64,000 bases of DNA from Sphingobium sp. EM0848 (GCF_013375555.1 NZ_JABXWB010000001.1:372001-436000); one strand, 5' to 3'; counted from the stretch's first letter, positions 7,631 through 15,729 are shown. The notes: generated by a model not told the origin, from the letters alone. Translations and numbers: made by a program.

Positions 7631-8911
7631 CTACAGGTTTGCGATGGCCTTGGCCCCGCCATCCGCTAACGCCTCTACGAGATTGTTCATCTGGGCCGTC
7701 TTGACCCAAATGTCGCGTTCAATGACCGCTATTGCCTCTCGCAGTTCATCTACCTGTGGGTCAGCACCTTCCTCGTCGATGGTTAGGGATAGAACGCTAT
7801 CAAGAACTGCCTTCTCGACATTTTTATAATATAACCTCTGCTTATTTTGGCACCCATGCTTGCGCCTGTAGGCGTCGCAAATCAGAGATTCGTGATTACC
7901 TGTCGTGACCCCATACAAGCGAACCTCGCCGCTTTTGGTAATATACTTGTGTTTTGAATTGCCCTTGTTCTCGTAGCCAGCGACTTTCCCGCATACGCCG
8001 CAGAACACCATTCCAGACAGTAGGTTGTTTTTCCTCTTGCTATCACGCCCAGCCAAACGTGGCTTGTTGAGCATGACGGCTTGTGCGCGATTATATTTCT
8101 CAACCGTGACCGCTGCTGGATAGAAGTCCGTTGAGATTGTCTCGCTACCGTTTTTCTGAAACTCCCCCAAAACAGTGCGGCCGTTTATGATCCTATGAAC
8201 GTAGGAGAACTGCCAACCGCCTTTGGGATTTTTGTAGTTCTTGGTGTGCCAAACAGGCTCTTGCCTGTCGTTTAGCTTCTGAACTATGGCCATGTATCCA
8301 AGGCCGCTGATATACCAATCGAACATCTCATTGATGACCTTAGCACGTTCCTCATCGAGAATGTGCTGACCATCCGCAATATCAATCCATGCAGGCTTAC
8401 CCCCAAACGTGCCTTTGCCGTTCTCGATCTCGGTGTATTTTTTGATCCAGTTGTCCCGGCTTCGCTTGCTCTTTTTCAAGCTCTCTTCATAAGCCATCTG
8501 CGCCTTGATGATGACACTGAACAACTCCATGAGGTCGCCGCTACCATCGGCTTTGTATATATAGCCATCATGCCATGTGGCGACGTCCACGCCATTTTCG
8601 TTTAGCGCCCAAACAAGCTGGGCTGCTGCTTTCGCTCCTTGGCGTGAAAGGCGGTCGATATTCTCGACGCAAAGCACCTTGCCACGATGCTGGCCGTTGC
8701 GGGCTTCCAGTTCAAAGGTATGGAGGGCTGTGCCTTCTGCACGGTTGCCGCCGTGGAAGGCGCTTTTGCCTTCGTCCTTCAATTCTGCTTCAAGCTGCCA
8801 GCCGTTGCGTTCCACATACTCGCGGCCATTTTTGAACTGGCGTTCTAACGAGTAGCCCTTGCTCTGCTCTATGGAGCTAAAACGGGCGTAGATGATGGCG
8901 TTCTGTGTCAT
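7631..8911 (-). CDS. large serine recombinase, C-terminally truncated
   Basis: 426 residues from ATG 8911. The resolvase catalytic domain shows YARFSSIEQSKGYSLERQ with the nucleophilic Ser and VENIDRLSRQGAKAAAQL with the catalytic Arg. The recombinase domain follows (GKPAWIDI..., about 200-300), then a zinc ribbon with CGVCGK and a later CDAYRRKHGC. The C-terminal coiled-coil part breaks off after EALADGGAKAIANL, where a TAG at 7631-7633 lies at the junction with istA. The DNA is clearly AT-richer than the surrounding genes, a sign of recent transfer. Such enzymes integrate and excise phages or ICEs; this one is probably impaired. Confidence 0.88.
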   Translation of the reverse strand: MTQNAIIYARFSSIEQSKGYSLERQFKNGREYVERNGWQLEAELKDEGKSAFHGGNRAEGTALHTFELEARNGQHRGKVLCVENIDRLSRQGAKAAAQLVWALNENGVDVATWHDGYIYKADGSGDLMELFSVIIKAQMAYEESLKKSKRSRDNWIKKYTEIENGKGTFGGKPAWIDIADGQHILDEERAKVINEMFDWYISGLGYMAIVQKLNDRQEPVWHTKNYKNPKGGWQFSYVHRIINGRTVLGEFQKNGSETISTDFYPAAVTVEKYNRAQAVMLNKPRLAGRDSKRKNNLLSGMVFCGVCGKVAGYENKGNSKHKYITKSGEVRLYGVTTGNHESLICDAYRRKHGCQNKQRLYYKNVEKAVLDSVLSLTIDEEGADPQVDELREAIAVIERDIWVKTAQMNNLVEALADGGAKAIANL

Positions 8912-8962
8912 GTTCCCTGCTGCTATGCGGCCTGCGTTAATTTCTCCTCTACAACCTCCGCG

Positions 8963-9184
8963 TTCAGGGAGGCCGAGGACATGCCGGATATTTCGGCGGG
9001 ATCGATGTCGATCGCCTTTGGCAATTTCCAGGCGGGCTATGTGATTTCGGAGCGGAGCGAGACGAGCATCCTGCGCGATCCGTTCAGCAACAAGCCGTTC
9101 GTGCATTTCTATGCGGTGAAGCGGATTGGCGGCGCGGTGGCGAACAGCGAGGCGATCAAGCTGATGAAGTTTTCGGCTTCGTAA
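8963..9184 (+). pseudogene. major capsid protein (HK97 fold), 3' remnant
   Basis: 73 codons in frame, including MPDISAGSMSIAFGNFQAGY and RDPFSNKPFVHFYAVKRIGG, which are the conserved last strands of HK97-type/GTA g5 capsid proteins, ending EAIKLMKFSAS. Homology fades upstream of about 8963, close to the serine recombinase start. Roughly 80 percent of the capsid gene is missing. The recombinase element probably integrated inside this gene. Confidence 0.85.
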
Positions 9185-9263
9185 GGCGTCGCCCTCATCC
9201 AACTTCGCCTAACCGGCTTTGCCGGTAAGGCTGCGTATCCTTCTCCCGTGGGGGGAAGGAATT

Positions 9264-9297
9264 GGGGGCGTCCGTTTGGGCGTCCCCTTTTTTGGTG
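9264..9297 (+). terminator. possible terminator between capsid remnant and connector gene
   Basis: GGGGGCGTCC and GGCGTCCCC form an imperfect stem with a short loop, followed by TTTTTT. Read on the + strand it would stop transcription entering the remaining tail genes from upstream. The stem has mismatches, so strength is uncertain. Confidence 0.45.
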
Positions 9298-9307
9298 GGG
9301 AGGGGCC

Positions 9308-9793
9308 ATGTTGGCGGATCTCAAGGCCTGGTTGCGGATCGGGTCGGATGATGAGGATGGGGTGCTGGAGCGGCTTTTGGGGAGCGCTTCGGGGCTGTGC
9401 GAGCAGTTTATCGGGCAGTGGCTGGTCGTGCGCGAGGCAAGCGAGACGGTGGTGGCCGATGGGGGCTGGCAGCGGCTGATGGCGCGGCCGGTGGTGGCGA
9501 TTTCGGGCGTGGAGGTTGGCGGGGTGGCTTTGGCGCCCGGCGCCTATGCGGTCGACATCGATGCCGCCGGGGAAGGCTGGGTGCGGGCGCGGCTGGTGGA
9601 CGGGCCGGGCAGGGTGACGGTGCGCTATCGGGCCGGGATGGCGGTGGACGATGAGGGGCTGCCCGAGGCGATCCGGCAGGGGATCGTGCGGCTGGCCGCC
9701 GAGCATTTCGTGGCGCGGGATGGCGAAGTGGCGACGCCGCCTGCCGTGGTGAGCGCGCTGTGGCGGCCGTGGCGGCGGATGCGGCTGGCATGA
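9308..9793 (+). CDS. head-tail connector protein (GTA g6-like)
   Basis: 161 residues. The N-terminus, MLADLKAWLRIGSDDEDGVL followed by LLGSASGLCEQFIGQW, is the helical pattern of phage gp6/HK97-type head-tail connectors. The later PEAIRQGIVRLAAEHF is also conserved in this family. The ATG at 9308 is the family start; the frame stays open upstream without homology. It directly follows the capsid remnant, as g6 follows g5 in RcGTA. Its stop overlaps the next gene. Confidence 0.8.
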   Translation: MLADLKAWLRIGSDDEDGVLERLLGSASGLCEQFIGQWLVVREASETVVADGGWQRLMARPVVAISGVEVGGVALAPGAYAVDIDAAGEGWVRARLVDGPGRVTVRYRAGMAVDDEGLPEAIRQGIVRLAAEHFVARDGEVATPPAVVSALWRPWRRMRLA

Positions 9794-9993
9794 TGGCGCG
9801 GTTGCGGGCGCTGGTGGAGGAGCGGGTCGCGGCGCGGCGGCGGGCGATTGCCGCTGCGGTTTCGGCGGCTGGCGTCGAGGCGCGGGTCGAGGGTGAGGAT
9901 GTGCGGCTGTCCGGGCGCGGGTTGATGCGGCGGTGGATGGGCGATCTGCTGTTGCGGGAAGCTGGGCCGGAAGCAGGGAGGGGGCGGCGATGA
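9790..9993 (+). CDS. small GTA-cluster protein, 67 residues
   Basis: Starts at ATG 9790 (or 9793), overlapping the connector stop by four bases, and overlaps the DUF3168 start by four. Very basic, Arg-rich and helical N-terminal half (RALVEERVAARRRAIAAAV). It sits at the position of g7 or a gp10-like gene in RcGTA but shows no diagnostic motif. Tight coupling on both sides supports it as a real gene. Confidence 0.6.
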   Translation: MMARLRALVEERVAARRRAIAAAVSAAGVEARVEGEDVRLSGRGLMRRWMGDLLLREAGPEAGRGRR

Positions 9994-10385
9994 GCGCTGA
10001 GGTGGTGGTGCGCGGGGCTGTCGTCGAAGCCTTGCGAGGCGATGCGGATTTGATGGCGGGATTGAACGGGCTGTTCGATGGCGCGCCGGGGCGGGCCAGT
10101 GCGCCCTATGGCGTGGTGGGGGATTGTGTCGCTCTCGACTGGGGCGCGAAGGATGTCGAAGGGCGGGAAGTGACCGTGACGGTCAGCCTGTTCGATGCGG
10201 CGGAGAGTCCTGCGCGGCTGGCGGGGCTGCTTGGGCGGGTCGATCCGGTTTTGCGGGCGGTGGAGGTCGCGGAAGGCTGGCGGATCGTCAGCAGGCGGCT
10301 GGCCCGGTCGCGCCTGTCGCGGACAGGCGCGCGGGATGGGTGGCAGGCGCTGGTCGATTATCGGCTGCGCGTGGTGCGCGGCTGA
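9990..10385 (+). CDS. DUF3168 tail completion protein (GTA g8-like)
   Basis: 131 residues. It has the DUF3168 pattern: an N-terminal helix with LRGDADLMAGLNGLFDG, then PYGVVGD, TVTVSLFDAAESPARLAGLL and a C-terminal WQALVDYRLRVVRG. Proteins of this family form the tail terminator/stopper ring. The start at 9990 gives an ATGA-type overlap with the preceding gene. Confidence 0.85.
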   Translation: MSAEVVVRGAVVEALRGDADLMAGLNGLFDGAPGRASAPYGVVGDCVALDWGAKDVEGREVTVTVSLFDAAESPARLAGLLGRVDPVLRAVEVAEGWRIVSRRLARSRLSRTGARDGWQALVDYRLRVVRG

Positions 10386-10388
10386 CCG

Positions 10389-10712
10389 TCAGGACTTCGA
10401 ATAATCTTCGAATTCGCCGATGATCTTGTCCTTATATTCGCTGATCTGATCGTCGGCGTCGGACTGGGCGTCCTTGTCCGCCGTGCCGCCGGCCTTGTCG
10501 TCCGCGACGATGGCGGCGCGGAAGGCGGCTTCCTTGTCGCCGCACTGGGTCTTCAGCGAGGCCTGGAAATCACCGAGCGACATCTTCTTGTCGATGGCGG
10601 GCTGAATCTGTTTCGACAGGCATTCCGAATAGGCCTTGCGGCCCGCGCCGACGGCGTCGCCGCTCTGCGGGGCGGCGGCCAGCAACAACATGAGGGGGGC
10701 GGTAACGAGCAT
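10389..10712 (-). CDS. small exported protein of unknown function, antisense within the GTA cluster
   Basis: 107 residues from ATG 10712, with GGAGAGAGG just upstream on the reverse strand. It has a clear signal peptide (MLVTAPLMLLLAAAPQSGDA), then two Cys (ECLSK and TQCGD), a helical middle and an acidic C-terminus. It is the only reverse-strand gene between the tail genes and has its own ribosome site. No family is recognised. It behaves like a 'moron' cargo gene, but that is inference. It abuts the DUF3168 stop with three bases between. Confidence 0.65.
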   Translation of the reverse strand: MLVTAPLMLLLAAAPQSGDAVGAGRKAYSECLSKQIQPAIDKKMSLGDFQASLKTQCGDKEAAFRAAIVADDKAGGTADKDAQSDADDQISEYKDKIIGEFEDYSKS

Positions 10713-10770
10713 CTTGAGCCTCTCTCCAAATCCCGATTCTTGCACGGTTTATCTTAGAGGAGAATGCTCC

Positions 10771-11178
10771 ATGGGCGTGGAAAAAGGAAGCGCGTTTCTA
10801 TTGAAAATAGGGGATGGCGGGGCGCCGGTGGCCTACGCCACGGTCGCGGGCATGCGGACGACGCAACTGTCCGTCAATGGCGAGGCGGTGAACGTCACCA
10901 ACAAGGATTCAGGCGGTTGGCGCGAATTGCTGTCGGGCGCGGGGGTGCGGTCGGTCAGCGTGTCGGCGGCGGGAATCTTCACCGGATCGGCGGCGGAACT
11001 GCGGCTGCGGGGGCATGCGTTGGCCGGCACCATAGAGGATTATGAGCTGAGCTTCGAAAGCGGTGAGAAGATGCGCGGGCGCTTCCTGGTGACGCGGCTG
11101 GACTATGCCGGGGATTATAATGGGGAGCGCAACTATGCGCTGAGCCTGGAGAGTTCCGGGCCGGTGGTGTCGCTGTGA
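10771..11178 (+). CDS. phage major tail protein (GTA g9-like, TP901-1 type)
   Basis: 135 residues; AGAGGAG about 8 bases before ATG 10771 fixes the start. The sequence MGVEKGSAFLLKIGDGG, TTQLSVNGEAVNVTNKDSGGW, and DYELSFESGEKMRGRFLVTR matches the TP901-1/GTA major tail tube family. It forms the tube of the tail. It follows the antisense gene, so it may need its own promoter in the 10713-10770 gap. Confidence 0.9.
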   Translation: MGVEKGSAFLLKIGDGGAPVAYATVAGMRTTQLSVNGEAVNVTNKDSGGWRELLSGAGVRSVSVSAAGIFTGSAAELRLRGHALAGTIEDYELSFESGEKMRGRFLVTRLDYAGDYNGERNYALSLESSGPVVSL

Positions 11179-11504
11179 GTGGGGTTGCGAACGGCGCACA
11201 TCCTAATTGTGCAAGGGGCGAGGCGGCTCTGGAACTGGGTGGGGAGCGGTTCACGCTGCGGCCCAGTTTTGCGGCTCTGGTGGCGGCCGAGGAGGAATTG
11301 GGGCCGCTCTTTGCGCTGGTCGAGCGGGCGGCGGCGGGGAAGCTGGCGCTGGCCGAGATGGCGGGCCTGTTCTGGCATTGTCTGGTGGAGCCGCCTGCGG
11401 GGCTGACGCGGGAGGCGCTGGGCGAGGCCATAGTGGCGGCCGGGCTGGCGCGGCTGACGCCGGTGTTGCGGGGCATAATCGGGCAGATTTTGGGGGGACG
11501 ATGA
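11175..11504 (+). CDS. GTA g10-like tail assembly chaperone
   Basis: 109 residues from a GTG that overlaps the tail protein stop by four bases. It carries the gene transfer agent family pattern: GEAALELGGERFTLRPSFAA, then LVAAEEELGPLFALVERAAA, and a helical C-terminus. In RcGTA this position is g10, a proposed tail tube chaperone. Tight coupling with both neighbours. Confidence 0.8.
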   Translation: MSGVANGAHPNCARGEAALELGGERFTLRPSFAALVAAEEELGPLFALVERAAAGKLALAEMAGLFWHCLVEPPAGLTREALGEAIVAAGLARLTPVLRGIIGQILGGR

Positions 11505-11695
11505 GTTTTTTCAAAGCGGCGGCGCGGCTGGCCGGGGTCGCGGGGTGGTTGCTGGGCTGGCGGCCGGACGAGTTCTGGCGGTCCACGCCGGCGGAGTTGG
11601 AGGCGGTGCTGCGGGCAGCGCGGGGGGAAGAGGAGCCGGAGGTCGGGATGGATCGCGGCGAGCTGGAGCGGTTGAGGGGCGTGATGCCGGATTGA
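11501..11695 (+). CDS. DUF2376-type phage tail assembly chaperone (g10.1-like)
   Basis: 64 residues with the short conserved WLLGWRPDEFWRSTPAELEA motif typical of GTA tail assembly chaperones. The ATG at 11501 overlaps the previous stop (ATGA). It probably guides tape measure assembly together with the preceding protein. Confidence 0.8.
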   Translation: MSFFKAAARLAGVAGWLLGWRPDEFWRSTPAELEAVLRAARGEEEPEVGMDRGELERLRGVMPD

Positions 11696-11744
11696 GGCTG
11701 GGCCGGATTGAGGGTGGGAAAGGGCTGTTTTTCGGGAGGGCGGG

Positions 11745-12198
11745 ATGGACGAGGAAATCGACAATCTGGTCGTGCGGGTGCGGGCGGATACGCAGGGCTT
11801 TGCGCGCGATGTGGAGGCGATGCGGGGGGAGTTGGAAGGGCCGCTTGCCAGCGGGGCGGAGCGGGCCGGGAAGCGGATCGAGCAGGGGCTGTTGCGGGCG
11901 GTCCGGGATGGGCAGTGTCGGCGGGGATGGGCTGGTGGCGCTGGCCGCGTCGGCGCTGGGGTTGCCGGGGCGGGCGACCGGCGGGCCGGTGGCGCCGGGG
12001 CGGGCCTATGTCGTGGGGGAGCGGGGGCCGGAGGTCTTTGTGCCCACCGCGAGCGGGCAGGTGGTGCCGAACGGCGGCGGCGCGCGGGATGTGCGGGTGA
12101 GCATCGCGGTGCAGGGGCAGGGCGCGGATAGTGCGCGATTGCTGGCGCGCAGTGCGCGGCAGGTGGCTCGGGCGGTCAGGGGGGCGATCGGCGGATGA
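11745..12198 (+). pseudogene. tail tape measure protein, frameshifted and short (g11-like)
   Basis: Frame 1 from ATG 11745 gives MDEEIDNLVVRVRADTQGF and about 55 residues matching GTA tape measure starts, up to GLLRAVRDG. From about 11905 homology continues in the next frame: ALGLPGRATGGPVAP, AYVVGERGPEVFVPTASGQV, ending at 12198. The total of 454 bases is not a multiple of three and is roughly 200 bases shorter than the RcGTA g11 gene. A GGATGGGC repeat at about 11908 and 11925 lies at the break. An out-of-frame deletion is the simplest reading; a sequencing error cannot be excluded. Confidence 0.75.
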
Positions 12199-14519
12199 GC
12201 AGTTTGGGCTATTGGCTGGCGGATGCGCGGCGGGGGCAGGAGGCGCGGTTCATGAAGCGCTTTGCGCCGACGCACTGGACCGTGAATTTCCCCCGGCCGA
12301 TGATGGCGAGTGTCGTCACTACCGCGCCGGACGCCTTGCGGGTGGATGCGGTTTTCTATGGGTCGGGGGATCTGGCGGGGCTGATCTGGGAGGCGGAGGA
12401 TCGGTGGAGCCATGCTTTGCTGGCCTATGAGACGGCGCGGGATTTTCGGGATTGCGTGCTGCGGTTCCGCTGGCGGAGCGGGGGGCTGAGGCGGCTGGAT
12501 GAGAAGCATGGGCCGACGCTGACCATCGAGGGGCGGGATGCCGATGGAGCGCCGCGCAACTGGTATGTGCGCTTGTGGAACTATGCGAGCGGTGGAGTGG
12601 AAGATGCTCTGATCACGCTGGATTTTTCCCGGGTGAAGAGCGGCTTTTCGTTGAGCGAGGGGGAAGCGGTCTGGGCGGGGGATGTCGAGCGGATGTTCAT
12701 TTCGCTCGCGCCGCCGGATTATGATGCGGGCGGCGCGGCCTTTGCCGCCGGGGTTGAGGGATGGTGTGAACTGTCCGGCATAAGCTGCGACGGAGCGGGG
12801 TCGGTGTTGCGGGTCGGGGATGTCGTGCTGCCCGAACATGGGCTGTCGATGGCGACGGGCTATGACGATTGCTTCAACCAGACGCCGGAGCGGATTGTCG
12901 CGTCCATCCATGCGCTGGGCTATCGCGGGGACATCAACCATTATGTGGGGATGAGCCATTATTTCCGGCTCGAACCGTTGGGCGGCGGCTTTTACGTCAG
13001 TTTGGCGGGCGGGGTGCTGAATGCGCCCTGCGCGGCGTGGCATGCGGATTTTGCGCGGCGGGCCGGGGCGCTGGGACTGGGGGTGATCTGGTCGCTGTCC
13101 TATGAACTGTTCGACGCGCATTGCTGGAATGACTGGAAGCAGCGGGCGGAGAATGGCGATCCGGCGCTGACGGGGTGGTCGCCGCCTTCGGCCTTGCTCT
13201 CGCCCGCGCATGAGGGGGCGATGGGTTATTTGCGACTGGTTGCCGGGGCCTTTGTTTCCATTGGGTTGACGGCTGATCTGGCCATCAGGTTTCAGGTGGG
13301 GGAGCCGTGGTGGTGGGTGATGCCGGATGGGCGCATCTGCCTGTATGACGAGGCTGCGCGGGCGGCTTTTGGCGGGGCTTTGGTTTCCGTGCCGGATGTT
13401 CGGGGGGCTTTGAACGCCGGGCAGAAGGCTTTGCTGGATCGGGCGGGGGAGGTGCTGGCGGCGTCTACGGCGGCGCTTTGCGGCTGGGTGAAGGGGGTGG
13501 CGGCGGGGGCGGTGACGCATTTGCTGGCCTATCTGCCGACCGTGCTCGATCCGGCGGCGCCGGACGCGAAGCGGGCGAACATGCCCCTGGGATGGGCTTC
13601 GCCGGCCTTCAACGTGTTGCAGCTGGAGGATTATGACTGGGTGACGGAGGGGCGGGAGCGGCGCACCGCGCGGGGCGTCGAACTGGCGGTGGAGCGGCTG
13701 GGCTATCCGGTTGCGGAACAACATTATTTTTCGGGTTTCGTGCTGCGCGGCGAGGATGCCGGGCAGTGGCGGGAGATTGCGGCGGCGGCGGACGCGGCGG
13801 TGAAGCGGGGGACGGCGTCGACCTTTATCTGGGCGCTGCCGCAGGTCGCGCGGGACGGCTTTACCTGCTTCAGACTGGATGGGGAGGATGATGTGCAGGC
13901 CTTTGATGATGTGGCTTGTCCTCTGGCGATAGGGCGGGAGGCGAGTGTCGCGCCCGCTTTCTCGACGCAGATCGTGGAGAGCGTGTCCGGGCATGAGCGG
14001 CGCAGCAGCGACTGGGCGGATGCGCGCTTGTCCTTCGATGCCGGGCCGGGGGTGCGGTCGGAGGCGGATATGGCGGCGTTGATCGCTTTCTTCCGGGCGC
14101 GGCGGGGCGCGGCGCGGGGGTTTCGGTTTAGCGATCCCTATGATGATCGCAGTTGTGGCGTGGGCGGCGTGCCGGGTGCTCTGGACCAGCATCTGGGTGT
14201 GGGTGACGGGGTGCGGGCGGAGTTTCCGTTGCAGCGTTTTTATGGCGCTGGCGAGGAGGCGCAGGCGCGGCGGATCACGCGGCCGGTGGCGGGGACGATC
14301 CGGGTCGCCGTGGATGGGGTCGAGATGGGGAGCGGCTGGAGTCACGCCGGGCTGGGGGTGATCGCCTTCGATGTGGCGCCGGTTGCGGGCGCGGTGCTGA
14401 CGGCGGGCTTTCGTTTCGATGTGCCGGTGCGCTTTGCCGAGGATCGGCTGGAGATCAACCGCGCGACCTTCGCGGCGGGGGAGGCGCCGTCGGTGCCGTT
14501 GGTGGAGATCAGGGAATGA
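12195..14519 (+). CDS. TIM-barrel/DUF2460 fusion tail protein (g12-like)
   Basis: 774 residues. The C-terminal 200 residues (from about 570: AFSTQIVESVSGHERRSSDW, FFRARRGAARGFRFSDPYDD) are DUF2460, the GTA g12 distal-tail family. The preceding 560 residues are not part of g12 in RcGTA; around 230-500 they resemble a glycoside-hydrolase-like barrel with DINHYVGMSHYFRLEP, VIWSLSYELFDAHCWNDWKQ and LLAYLPTVLDP. The start overlaps the tape measure end by four bases. Probably a baseplate protein that contacts the cell surface; enzymatic activity is unproven. Confidence 0.8.
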   Translation: MSSLGYWLADARRGQEARFMKRFAPTHWTVNFPRPMMASVVTTAPDALRVDAVFYGSGDLAGLIWEAEDRWSHALLAYETARDFRDCVLRFRWRSGGLRRLDEKHGPTLTIEGRDADGAPRNWYVRLWNYASGGVEDALITLDFSRVKSGFSLSEGEAVWAGDVERMFISLAPPDYDAGGAAFAAGVEGWCELSGISCDGAGSVLRVGDVVLPEHGLSMATGYDDCFNQTPERIVASIHALGYRGDINHYVGMSHYFRLEPLGGGFYVSLAGGVLNAPCAAWHADFARRAGALGLGVIWSLSYELFDAHCWNDWKQRAENGDPALTGWSPPSALLSPAHEGAMGYLRLVAGAFVSIGLTADLAIRFQVGEPWWWVMPDGRICLYDEAARAAFGGALVSVPDVRGALNAGQKALLDRAGEVLAASTAALCGWVKGVAAGAVTHLLAYLPTVLDPAAPDAKRANMPLGWASPAFNVLQLEDYDWVTEGRERRTARGVELAVERLGYPVAEQHYFSGFVLRGEDAGQWREIAAAADAAVKRGTASTFIWALPQVARDGFTCFRLDGEDDVQAFDDVACPLAIGREASVAPAFSTQIVESVSGHERRSSDWADARLSFDAGPGVRSEADMAALIAFFRARRGAARGFRFSDPYDDRSCGVGGVPGALDQHLGVGDGVRAEFPLQRFYGAGEEAQARRITRPVAGTIRVAVDGVEMGSGWSHAGLGVIAFDVAPVAGAVLTAGFRFDVPVRFAEDRLEINRATFAAGEAPSVPLVEIRE

Positions 14520-15334
14520 GCGGGCTGGAGGCCTTGGACAAGCCGCTGGCGACGCTGGCCTTTTGCTGGCGGATCGAGCGGCGGGATGGGGTGACGATCG
14601 GCCTCACCAGCCATGATCGCGATCTGGCGATCGGGCATGTGCTGTATCGCGCCGCGCCGGGAATGACGCCTTCGGCGGTGCGCAGCGGGATCGGCGTGGA
14701 GGGGAGCGATGCCGATGTGGAGGGCGCGCTGGTGTCCGATGCGATCGGTGAGGCCGATCTGGCGGCGGGGCGCTGGGACGGGGCTGCGCTGGAGTTGCGG
14801 TTGACCGAGTGGGAGGCGCCGGGCGCGCTGTGGATGCTGCTGGCGCGGGGAGAGATCGGGGCGGTCACGCGCAAGGCGGGGGCGTTCGCGGCGGAACTGG
14901 TGGGGGCGATGGCGGCCTTGAAAGCGCCGGTTGCGCCTTCGACTTCGCCGGATTGCCGGGCGGCGCTGGGGGACAGGCAGTGCCGGGTCGATCTGGCCGG
15001 GCGGCGGCGGGTGGTGGCTGTCGGGGCGGTGGAGGATGTTTCGGTGGCTGTGCCGGGGCTGGAGGTGGGGGCTTATGCTTTTGGCACCTTGCGCTGGCTG
15101 ACCGGAGGCAATGGCGGGATCGTGCAGGGGGTGGTCGATAATGATGCGGGGTCCGTGACTTTGGTCGATCCGCCGCCTTTTGCGGTGGAGGACGGGGCCT
15201 TGGCCTTGCTGACCGAGGGATGCGACCGGCAGTTGGCGACCTGTGCCGGGCGGTTCGCCAATGCCGTCAATTTTCGCGGGGAGCCTTATCTGCCGGGGAC
15301 GGATTTGCTGACGCGCTATCCGGGGGCGGCTTGA
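14516..15334 (+). CDS. DUF2163 baseplate hub protein (GTA g13-like)
   Basis: 272 residues with the DUF2163 start (LATLAFCWRIERRDGVTIGL, TSHDRDLAIGHVLYRAAPGM) and four conserved cysteines in the C-terminal half, SPDCRAALGDRQC and EGCDRQLATC. In RcGTA the matching hub protein binds an iron-sulfur cluster through such residues. ATGA overlap with the previous gene. It looks intact. Confidence 0.9.
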   Translation: MSGLEALDKPLATLAFCWRIERRDGVTIGLTSHDRDLAIGHVLYRAAPGMTPSAVRSGIGVEGSDADVEGALVSDAIGEADLAAGRWDGAALELRLTEWEAPGALWMLLARGEIGAVTRKAGAFAAELVGAMAALKAPVAPSTSPDCRAALGDRQCRVDLAGRRRVVAVGAVEDVSVAVPGLEVGAYAFGTLRWLTGGNGGIVQGVVDNDAGSVTLVDPPPFAVEDGALALLTEGCDRQLATCAGRFANAVNFRGEPYLPGTDLLTRYPGAA

Positions 15335-15729
15335 GCGGGATTGTCGCGGCGGCGCGGGCACAGCTGGGGGTGCGCTTTCGGCTGCATGGACGGATGCCGG
15401 AGCGAGGGCTGGATTGCGTCGGGCTGGCGGCGCTGGTGCTGGGGCGGGCGGCGCCGGAGGGCTATGGGCTGCGGTCCGGGGATGAGCGGCAGGCGATGGC
15501 GTGGCTGGCGGCGGCGGGGTTGCGGCGGGTTGAGGGCGGGCGCGACGGCGATCTGGCGTTGGTGCGGCCGGGCCCCTTGCAACTGCATCTGATGATCGTC
15601 GTGCCGGGCGGGCATGTTCATGCTCATGCCGGCATCGGGCGCGTGGTGGAAATGCCGGGGGAGTCGCCCTGGCCGGTGATCGGGTACTGGCGGGCAGAAC
15701 AGGGGGCGATATGGCGACGATTATCTTGA
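15331..15729 (+). CDS. NlpC/P60 phage cell wall peptidase (GTA g14-like)
   Basis: 132 residues. The probable start is the TTG at 15331, which overlaps the DUF2163 stop and gives the family-like N-terminus LSGIVAAARAQLGVRF. Catalytic Cys in ERGLDCVGLAALV, catalytic His region in HLMIVVPGGHVHAHAG, ending PVIGYWR. In GTA particles it cuts peptidoglycan during DNA entry. No ATG fits without losing the first helix. Confidence 0.85.
   Translation: MSGIVAAARAQLGVRFRLHGRMPERGLDCVGLAALVLGRAAPEGYGLRSGDERQAMAWLAAAGLRRVEGGRDGDLALVRPGPLQLHLMIVVPGGHVHAHAGIGRVVEMPGESPWPVIGYWRAEQGAIWRRLS

Noticed and set aside
4932..9000. Defence island hidden among the mobile elements
   Set aside because: Only an acetyltransferase, two IS fragments and one recombinase are present; no nuclease, toxin, antitoxin or methylase seen.
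12006..14345. 779-codon frame opposite the TIM-barrel/DUF2460 gene
   Set aside because: Shadow frame; the product is basic and low-complexity with no domain, while the + strand shows a conserved family.
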